A stretch of 64,000 nucleotides of DNA, from NCBI GenBank assembly GCA_018340805.1, contig JACMZG010001913.1, positions 11,570,222 through 11,634,221 of the forward strand, in the 5' to 3' direction. The stretch comes from Microvelia longipes (taxonomy: Eukaryota; Arthropoda; Insecta; Hemiptera; Veliidae). The notes beneath the pieces are model-generated. The model saw nothing but the letters and a program-made list of their open reading frames with translations, did not search any database and was not told the DNA's origin. This document shows positions 29,880 through 64,000 of this stretch, in pieces. Position numbers and translations under genes: made by a program. Every line of letters begins with the position of its first letter. The stretch's first letter is position 1.

Positions 29880-30190
29880 AACGTAATTTATTTATTTTAC
29901 AGCGCTTTCGACCTACCTAACATCATCAGTATTTATATAATTATGAAAAATATGATTTAAACAGGCACTAACGATGGCCTCAGTAAATGTATTTTACAGC
30001 GCTTTCAACCTACCTTACATCATCAGTATTTATATAATTATGAAAAATATGATTTAAACAAGCACTAACGATGGCCTCAGTAAATGTATTTTACAGCGCT
30101 TTTAACGTACCCAACATCATTAGTATTTATATAATTATGAAAAATATGATTTAAACAGGCACTAATGATGGCCTCATGTTAAGTTAATAG
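29880..30190 (-). repeat. About 100-bp direct repeat, 3 units, PLE-like
   Basis: Each unit has 'ttttacagcgctttcgacc', 'atcatcagtatttatataa', 'gaaaaatatgatttaaaca' and 'gatggcctcagtaaatgta'. Read on the - strand, each has CTGATGA-hairpin-GAAAGCGC (29906-29929, 30003-30026, and a decayed third at 30100-30123). The GCGCTTTCGACC word also occurs in the PLE ends at 30611 and 33090. Confidence 0.85.
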
Positions 30191-30817
30191 CGCTCAGTAA
30201 ATGTACGTTTTGTAGAGAGATTCTTTTCTTCGTTCTCTCCATAATGAACTCCACTAATGCACATTCTAATTATTATTTCACAAGTAATTGAAAAAGACTT
30301 ACAGAACGAAAGAATAAAAAGCCTCTCCACAGTAAAAGATTTTATTAAAAGTAAAGCAAAGCGCTTTACAAGAGGTCATCATCAGTGCCTATTAAACAAA
30401 TAAGACAAAAATGTCAAAACAAAACTTCTTTTGTTCTATTACGATGGACTCCATTTATGCTCATTCTAAAACATTAGTAATAACAGTTTTATTCCATAAA
30501 ATTCACGTTTCTCTAAAGTAATTGAAAAAAAATAATATAGTAATAACAGAACGAAAGAATAAAAAGTCTCTCCACAGTTTATGATATTTATTTACAATAA
30601 AGCAGAGCGCTTTCGACCTAACAAGAGGTCATCTTCAGTGCCTATTAAACAAATAAGACAAAAATAAATTTAAAAACCTTACTTAGAAAGAAAAAATAAA
30701 TAAATAAAAATACAAAGTATACAAATAAGAACAGAAATGAAGTTAAACATAATAAATAAAATAAATTTACCGTTGAGCAGAGAATAAAAGATAGAATGAA
30801 TTATTAATTAAACAAAA

Positions 30818-31147
30818 TTAAGATAGAGGTTTGAGCAGGCTTGTAACAAGAAACATACTGGTTAGTTTAGGGTGCGGCGCTCGCAGTAACTCTCTCTCCC
30901 CTCTCTCGTTTAAGTTTAAATCGCCAACAGTGTCTTGACTTCTGAATATCTCTAAGTTTTCTAAAAAGTTTAACTTACGACCTTTATCACCGTAATGCAA
31001 TATGCAAGTTTTATGCGGAGCATTCACGTGGTTGTCAGTGATGAGGTGTAAGTAGAACTTGCTGGAAGCACGTTTAAGATGTTCAGAAAGTCTGGTGCTT
31101 AGTTTCCTACCAGTCTGGCCTAAGTACTCAGCTTGGCACTCCCACAT
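30818..31147 (-). pseudogene. PLE GIY-YIG endonuclease domain
   Basis: 109-residue open frame. It carries AEYLGQTGRKLSTRLSEH, a GIY-YIG-type core in which the second motif is YLGQTG followed by the conserved Arg. It then has HLITDNHVN and LNFLENLEIFRSQD, as in PLE endonuclease domains. The frame opens within the domain and lacks the first GIY strand, so it is the 3' part of a broken ORF. Confidence 0.85.
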
Positions 31148-31174
31148 TGGACTTTATACACCCCACTACGCGAT

Positions 31175-31375
31175 TCAAGGGATTGGGTCCTTTACATTAC
31201 TAAGGTAGGTTTTTAAAGTCTTGCGATTGCTGAAGCTTACATTTAAGTTGCTTCTCTTCAACACACTACCTAAACGCTGCGATAAAATGCCAACATAAGG
31301 GATTGAGCACCATTGCTTAATATTTTCCGGCTCTGAAGTGTCCTGGTCATGATGACTATTCATGGCTCTAAGCAC
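31175..31375 (-). pseudogene. PLE linker between RT and endonuclease
   Basis: Out-of-frame piece with YVGILSQRLGSVLKRSNLNV and TYLSNVKDPIP, typical of the PLE region between RT thumb and endonuclease. Separated by frameshifts from both neighbours. Confidence 0.65.
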
Positions 31376-31451
31376 AAGCCTGGCCTCTTTCTTTCTTATT
31401 ATTTTATCAACTATTTCACCCTATATCCGTTCGCCCGGGCTATATCGCAAA

Positions 31452-32060
31452 TTATATTGTATTCTTGAGATATGCTTCTTGATCCAGGGGAGGGTTAGTA
31501 GACGATGAATAAATGAGTTGAAGGCCGCCATTTTGTGCACCACGGTGATGAGAATCGGCCGGAATCACGTTGTCTGTGGATGTTGGCTTTCTATATACTT
31601 CAAAGCTTAGTTGACTTTCTTTCCTGAATATTGAGACATCTAGGTAGTTGAGTTTGCCTCCTTCTTCTACCTCAAGTGTAAAGTTAAGGTAATGTTTACA
31701 ATTATTTAAATATTCAAGAAAAGCGTCAAGTTTATTAATCGAACCAACCCATACACAAAAATATCGTCTACATACCGCTTCCAGAACTTGATATATTTTC
31801 TGAACGGTTATTATGTCATCTATGAACTCTTTGTAAAAGAAGTGCATGAAAACATTCGCACCTAGGGGAGATAAAGGTGCTCCCATAGCCAAGCCTCCTT
31901 TACCACTGTAAAAAGCTTCATTGAAACAGAAATAATTTTGACTCAGACACAGCTCCATTATTTCTAAAAGCTCGGCATTAAAAATTTTATCAGTAGAATG
32001 TTTACCTAGTAATGCACTGAATAAACGTAGGCAAGTATCCGATGGTATGCATGTAAACAA
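31452..32060 (-). pseudogene. PLE reverse transcriptase, C-terminal part
   Basis: Begins inside the palm domain (LFTCIPSDTCLRLF), then has GGLAMGAPLSPLGANVF, the RT motif of PLEs, and later KLNYLDVSIFR with YRKPTSTDNVIPADSHH. The catalytic YVDD codons are present at 31763-31774 but in another frame, because of small indels on both sides. The frame upstream (to 32092) is shifted by a missing base. Confidence 0.88.
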
Positions 32061-32091
32061 ATTGACGACGTCAAACGATACTAGAATAAAC

Positions 32092-33012
32092 TTATTTTGG
32101 TAAGTGGACTGACTTCAAAGTTTCAACAAACTCGCACGTGTTTTTCACAGCGTCAATGGCTTGAAAGTTTGTTGTTTTGTAAAACATCTTATTAGCCCAT
32201 TTACCAAGCTTTTCGGTTGCAGAAGAACAAAATGGCACAATAGGTTGAATATCCAGTCCTGGTTTGTGTACCTTAATAGCTCCATAGAATCTGGGTGGAA
32301 TGGGATTCATATGTTTTAAACTATATTTAAAAAACTTTTCAGGAAACAGGGATAAATCTTTCTTAAGTAAGTCGACCTTTTGTTTAAACTCCTCCGTAGG
32401 ATCCTTGTCAAGCTTTGTGAAACCATTGTCTTCTAGAAACTTAAGGACTTTGTCTTTATAGACATCTTTATCAATGACCACACTGCAGTTACCCTTATCA
32501 GCCTTGATAATGATAAGGTTATAGTCATTAAGTTTCCTCTGGATGTTTTTCAGAGTTTTATTTTCTTCCTTTATCCTGGTCTTTTCAGCTCTAGAGACAT
32601 TGTTATTACTAATGTAGTCATCAATTTTCCTACTGCATTCAGTCTTAATGCTATTATCTATAAATAGTGAGTCTAATGATGAAACCAGGTTAGCGAGATC
32701 ATAGTAAGATGGCAGAAATTTAGGGCTATACTTCAAGCCTTTGTCTATCATCTTCATTTCTTCATCAGTAAATATATCAGGTTGTATGTTCACAAACTTA
32801 GTACGAGAATAGAAATTAAAAGAGTGAGATTGAGAACTCTCGTAAGAAGAAGCAGAATCGCCATGATAAGAAACGGAAGATGTTAAGGGGTTTTCGTTAA
32901 TGGTTACTGTAGTAGGTAAAGGCTGGTTAGTCCCGTGACTCGATGACGTCATAGTGTTCATAACGTTCAGTGAAACGACATCGTTAGTTACAGAAGGTGA
33001 GGTCACTACCAC
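32092..33012 (-). pseudogene. PLE reverse transcriptase, N-terminal part
   Basis: 306-residue frame with a Ser/Thr-rich start, then FVNIQPDIFTDEEMKMIDKG, LIIIKADKGNCSVVIDKD and RFYGAIKVHKPGLDIQPIV. These are PLE-type RT fingers motifs ('KADKG', 'YGxxKVHKPG'). It ends at a frameshift stop at 32092. Confidence 0.88.
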
Positions 33013-33069
33013 TTCAGGTGTAGTAATAACTTTACTTTATTTATTTTTGTCTTATTTGTTTAATAGGCA

Positions 33070-33097
33070 CTGAAGATGACCTCTTGTTAGGTCGAAA
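33070..33097 (+). ncRNA. Hammerhead-core-like motif in PLE end
   Basis: CTGAAGA, one T, a perfect 5-bp stem GACCT/AGGTC with loop CTTGTT, then GAAA. The - strand partner is at 30611-30638. The core boxes fit a hammerhead ribozyme, but the extra T and the lack of a clear stem I and stem III make activity unproven. Confidence 0.4.
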
Positions 33098-33630
33098 GCG
33101 CTCTGCTTTATTGTAAATAAATATCATAAACTGTGGAGAGACTTTTTATTCTTTCGTTCTATTACGATGGACTCCATTTATGCTCATTTTAAAACAACAT
33201 AGTAATAACAGTTTTTTTCTATTGAATTCACATTTCATGTTAAAAATGTACTGCAATAACAGTTTTTATATCAAATTCACGTTTCATGTTAAAAAAATGT
33301 ACTACAATAACAGTTTTTTATCTAATTCACAAATCACAAAAGTAATTGAAAAAAAACTTTTAAAAGAGTTTTTTAAAGTAAAACCCCTTAAATTGAAACC
33401 ACTACTTTTTTTAATCAACGCATAAACTTTTTCATTTTTCCTCTCATAGAAAATTATGCTTGTTATATTTTGTCTCATGTACTAAAATTAATTCGTGTAT
33501 ATTATTATTATTTTTTTATTAAATTATTTCTTTTATAATTCCCCTTCAGCTGACCAGTTATTATCGTAAATTATTTATATTTTTAACTGTGATTTTTAAT
33601 TATATTTGTGTTTTTTTTGTCATTTTGTTT

Positions 33631-33636
33631 TTTATT
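33631..33636 (-). terminator. Poly(A) signal AATAAA of DCX-EMAP
   Basis: AATAAA on the - strand about 41 nt after the stop codon of the last exon (33677). It supports that exon as the true 3' end of a transcript. Confidence 0.55.
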
Positions 33637-33676
33637 ATTTATCTTCTTTTGTACATAAAGATTTTTTTTTTGTAAT

Positions 33677-60531
<26,855 letters not shown>

Positions 60532-60556
60532 CTTATCATAATACAAAAAAAAATCG

Positions 60557-61625
60557 GGTACGGGGTACCTCGGAACTTTTCCTCATCAAATCAGATTCGC
60601 TACGCTCATCCTGTGTAGCGTAGCTCATTCCTGCCTCGGACTCGCATTGCTCGTCCTAAAAATATGCAATTCGCCAAATTTAAACTCCAGCATGTCTTCA
60701 GACTCTCTTCGCTTGTCCTCAGATGGTAAATGTATCCGTTTCATTCTCAGCGGTCACCCATACAGCACGGACCATGCTCAATAGTGCTTAACTTTTATGA
60801 TCCAACAAAGACCATAGATATACTTGTCATATTAAGACGAAACTTCGTGTTTGTATTTGTAACGTAAAGGTATAATATAAAAAAAATAAAATGCCTGTTT
60901 TAGGGCCTTTCGGCCCATCAGGGTATTCACCCTGCGGGAACCACCTCAGTTAGGTGGTATCTACTACACTCTAAGTTAATTAAAGTTGGCGAAATCTTCT
61001 TAATAAAAATACCATTCTTAAAATCTTAGAGCATAGCCCGGGCTGCGAACGCCGGACCTCCGGTACCGAAATCGGACGCCTTTACGATCACGGCCACGGA
61101 AGCAGACTAATATACTTACTTATATACTTACTTATACTAAAGGTATAATATATTTGTGCTAAATTTCAACTGAATTTTTTCCATTTTTTAAAAAAACGTA
61201 CACAAATCATTTGATAACAATTAAACTAATGGTGATAATGAAATGAAACTTAGCACATAAGTTAGTATTGTACAAGCGTGCCACCGTCTCAATTTGATCG
61301 CATCATTTTTTCACGTTTTATGATTTTTCTAAATTTTTGCTGAGTCATTATTGCAAGTTAATGACATCATAAAATAATTATTTTCCGAATAGCACAACCA
61401 TACTCATACTCATTTTCGTAGAAATATTTAACTCTCTAGCATAATACACTAGGAGCTACAATGATAACACAGACACACACATACACATACAGACCTAAGA
61501 CTTTTTAAAAACCACTTACGAGGCATAAACACCTGAAACGAATAATTCCGGTGATATCCCGGTTTCGGAATTTTTTCAAACACAATACTTTTCCTATATA
61601 CCTACGGTATAAATGAGGAAAGGTA
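60557..61625 (+). repeat. Family A copy containing a SINE
   Basis: 'gggtacggggtacctcggaa' at the left end and 'atatacctacggtataaatg' at the right. Interrupted by the SINE at 60880-61138. Without it the element is about 800 bp, like 1213-2110. Confidence 0.85.
60880..61138 (-). repeat. tRNA-derived SINE inside family A, 14-bp target duplication
   Basis: 'gcctgttttagggcctttcg', 'gcagggtgaat' complement and 'catagcccgggctgcgaacg' match 21177-21396 in reverse. Flanked by AAAGGTATAATATA at 60866-60879 and 61139-61152. Confidence 0.92.
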
Positions 61626-61684
61626 AAAACGTTTAGAACGAGTTAGGTACATTACTTTTTACTTTTAGCGTTTAACCTACAGTA

Positions 61685-61900
61685 AGAAAGCATCTGCCGG
61701 AAGGTAAGTTTGACTTAAATTCTAAGCCCTACGCAGTTAATTTAGAGATTGCAAGCATGCGCATTTTGTACAAGACTGTTGTTTTTGACATGTGTTTTGT
61801 GATGGATTCTTCTCTATTTTCTTATCCTTAACGGGGCCACTATGTCATATGGCAACACGACTCGGCACGTCATCCCGCTCATTAAAGATCTTTGATTTAA
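61685..61900 (+). repeat. Dispersed repeat shared with 13570-13790
   Basis: 'gaaggtaagtttgacttaa', 'gcaagcatgcgcattttgta' and 'cacgtcatcccgctcatta' match the copy in DRC3 intron 5. Confidence 0.6.
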
Positions 61901-62192
61901 AGCCATAATCTATTTATTTATACTAGGAATATAAGCAAAAATTTTTGTTCGTTAGACAAATTACTATCAACAGTTTGTTGTGCGTCCAATATCAAGTCTA
62001 CGTACTTTCATATTGACCCAATGATATGTAGGGGTGAGTTTGTGTCTTGCCTCTTGGACACGCAAACACAACATTATAGTAAAATGTAAGACACGATTTC
62101 TTTTCTTAATAATTATTGATCAAGTTAAATTTTAACTATTTATCTAGAACCGTATATAAAATAAGTTATTAAGATTTTAAATTAATCTTTTT

Positions 62193-62364
62193 AAGATATT
62201 AAGTATCTCAGAACATGTACGGTTGTACACTGCTTAAGATAATAAGTATCTCAGAACATGTAAGCTTGTACACTGCTTAAGATATTACGTATCTCAGAAC
62301 ATGTACGCTTGTACACTGCTTAAGACATTACGTATCTCAGAACACGTACGCTTGTACACTTCTT
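62193..62364. repeat. 43-bp tandem repeat, 4 units
   Basis: Units 'aagatattaagtatctcaga' plus 'acatgtacgcttgtacactg' plus 'ctt'. Each contains the palindromic 'acatgtacgcttgtac'. Confidence 0.92.
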
Positions 62365-62529
62365 CATGCGATTAATTAAAGCAAATCAGAAAAGGACATT
62401 TTTATCGGTTTAGTATGAAGATACTAAATTATTAGTTTGTGTTTCTGCACTTGTACTAATATATTTCCTATGTCAGCTTCGGCTTAAGAGATGTTAATAG
62501 TATTTCCCTCGGCATAACATTGGGCTCTA

Positions 62530-62620
62530 AGTTAAATGATTCTGGCGGGGTGGTAATCAACCCGGGCGAATTCCTTTTGGAATTCTTGCTTTCTTAAGCA
62601 TCGATCTAGTTCTTCAATAA
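62530..62620 (+). repeat. Diverged copy of the 9165-9264 repeat
   Basis: 'ctggcggggtggtaatcaac', 'ccgggcgaattccttttgga' and 'ttcttaagca' follow the order of the repeat that flanks DRC3 exon 3. Confidence 0.6.
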
Positions 62621-64000
62621 ATAAATAATCTTTTTTTTTCTTTATAAATTTCCGAGCAGAATTCAATTGAAAATTGTCAATTTAAATATAAAAGTAAATA
62701 ATAGACCACTAAATAAATTAAATTCCTGCCTTGTTAAATAAATAACTATTACTGCCCCAATATTATGTGACAAGTTGTATCAAAACTCTTTTATTGCCTA
62801 CATTAGTTTTTAAAATGTATATTTTTTTATTTAATGTATTTATCAAATAAATATACATATTTTTATGCTTTTACAAAATTAATAATATAAAAATCAACAA
62901 ACAAATAATTAAAATATAGGTTAAAAAAATACAGTGTTAACACGTTGTCCACTTTCTAATTTTAGGTCATAATTATTTGTTTAAATTTTCCGTTGCTGTG
63001 CCCGTAGCTTTAAAATTTCTGGGTCTATTTTACAGAGTAATCATTGTTTTCACTTTAAGTTGTTGTATTCAATCATCAAGAAAGCGTGTCTGTCCGTTCC
63101 CTAGTGTAAATATTTGCTACCGGCCTTTTTCGAATGTCGTTGATGGGATTTTAATAAAATGTTAATTAAATTTAGGGTAAGGTCTCATAAATTGCTAAGC
63201 ATAATATATAAATAAATCTTATAGATTATTTATAAATATAAATAAATCTATATTACTTATTGTAAGTTTGGGCTATAATTATTTTAATATTAACTTGCAT
63301 TTGTTTTGAATTGTTTTTTGCCTTGTTTGGTATGTATGTTTTTATTTCTGTTATTTTTTTTTTTTTTGGAATTGGTTTATAGTTTTGTTTAGTTCTTATT
63401 AGATTCACTGAGGATGCCAAGCATCGCTTGTGCGAAAGCTTTGATGAAATAAATTAAACTAACAAAACTCGGACTGCTGTCTTCATTATTTTTTTCCTAA
63501 TTAAATAAATCTTGATAGGGTGGTTCAGAATGGCGTATGTGTTACAAATAGTGTTTGGTGAGCCTTTATATGTTATGTATTTTCTAAATGAGCTCGCCAA
63601 TTATGTATATAATGTGCTCTTTTTAGGATTTTTTTCAATTTTTTTTTAAAATGGCTTTTTGTGATATTAGTATTCTTTTTTATTTATTTATTAATTAATT
63701 AATTTATTTATTTATTTTATTTTTGCTCATACTAAAAATTTTGTAAGTAGTTATCCAAAAGTATGCAGAATCTATTTGTAGGGGTCAAATAGATTATTTT
63801 CCTATCTACCTACGGTATTAATGAGGAAAAATAAGAAGAATAGTAATATAAAAATAAAAACCCTAATCAATTATAAGTATGTTCAATTTATACTTTTTAG
63901 TGCAACAATAATTTATTTAGACTTAAAACTACAAAGAAGAATTTAATCAATCAAAAGAAGACTTTTTTTTAAAATAAACAATTATCTTAAAAAACTACAA
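62621..64000. other. No recognisable gene
   Basis: AT-rich sequence with short simple repeats. It holds one hammerhead-core-like motif (63408-63437) and the terminal 'tacctacggtatta' word of family A near 63800. The 62-codon frame at 62977 is Cys/Val-rich and matches nothing I know. The missing DCX-EMAP 5' exons were looked for here on the - strand and not found. Confidence 0.5.
63408..63437 (+). ncRNA. Hammerhead-core-like motif, isolated
   Basis: CTGAGGA, T, stem GC-C-AAGC/GCTT-GT-GC, then GAAA, followed by 'gctttgatgaaataaatt'. It follows the same plan as the PLE copies but has a different stem, so it belongs to another element. Confidence 0.4.

Larger units (their letters stand above)
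30235..33360 (-). mobile_element. Penelope-like retroelement with inverted flanking repeats (defective)
   Basis: On the - strand an RT open frame (33012-32092, continuing 32060-31452) is followed by a GIY-YIG endonuclease frame (31147-30818), the order of animal Penelope-like elements. Flanks are inverted relative to each other: 30545-30670 is the complement of 33040-33165 ('gtctctccacagtttatga', 'cagagcgctttcgaccta', 'aggtcatcttcagtgcc'). A second, diverged direct copy of the left flank is at 30285-30470. Several frameshifts mean the element is dead. The body and flank repeats suggest one insertion rather than a composite. Confidence 0.88.

Noticed and set aside
33040..33165. Full, active hammerhead ribozyme in the PLE end
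   Set aside because: Core and stem II fit, but stems I and III and a cleavage triplet were not convincing; kept as a core-like motif only.
62977..63165. 62-codon + strand frame
   Set aside because: No family resemblance and no splice or promoter context.

Overview
The window is animal nuclear DNA: strongly AT-rich, intron-rich, and packed with transposable-element remnants. It most likely comes from an insect, because one gene has the DCX + HELP + WD40 layout of the insect protein DCX-EMAP. No rRNA, true tRNA, CRISPR or bacterial feature is seen.

Two split genes were assembled by following reading frame, GT-AG splice sites and splice phase. On the + strand, 12 exons between 6857 and 23960 encode a 743-residue DRC3 (LRRC48), a subunit of the nexin-dynein regulatory complex of motile axonemes. 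On the - strand, 16 joined exons from 60531 down to 34817, plus a further 3' exon at 33788-33677, encode a doublecortin/EMAP-like protein (DCX-EMAP). Its N-terminus was not found. The genes lie tail to tail, and both families act in cilia.

Layout: 1-6856 is repeat-rich 5' flank of DRC3. 6857-23960 is DRC3, whose introns are full of microsatellites, minisatellites, SINEs, MITEs and foldbacks. 23961-33676 is intergenic and holds a broken Penelope-like element (PLE, about 30235-33360). 33677-60531 is DCX-EMAP, with a second PLE remnant (37450-38585), a third on the + strand (57405-57960), a non-LTR reverse transcriptase scrap (48643-48895) and many foldbacks in introns. 60532-64000 is repeats, including a SINE nested in another repeat with a clear target-site duplication.

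Three observations stand out. (1) A motif CTGANGA-T-hairpin-CGAAA, which looks like the core of a hammerhead ribozyme, recurs at about 20 sites, mostly in PLE tails and often as head-to-head pairs in foldbacks. (2) The last WD40 exon of DCX-EMAP ends in TGA, yet 5 nt later has a good splice donor that joins in frame to a further coding exon with its own stop and poly(A) signal. (3) That donor is repeated downstream as a 24-bp minisatellite in which nearly every unit carries GTAAGT. All calls come from reading the sequence; no database search was run.
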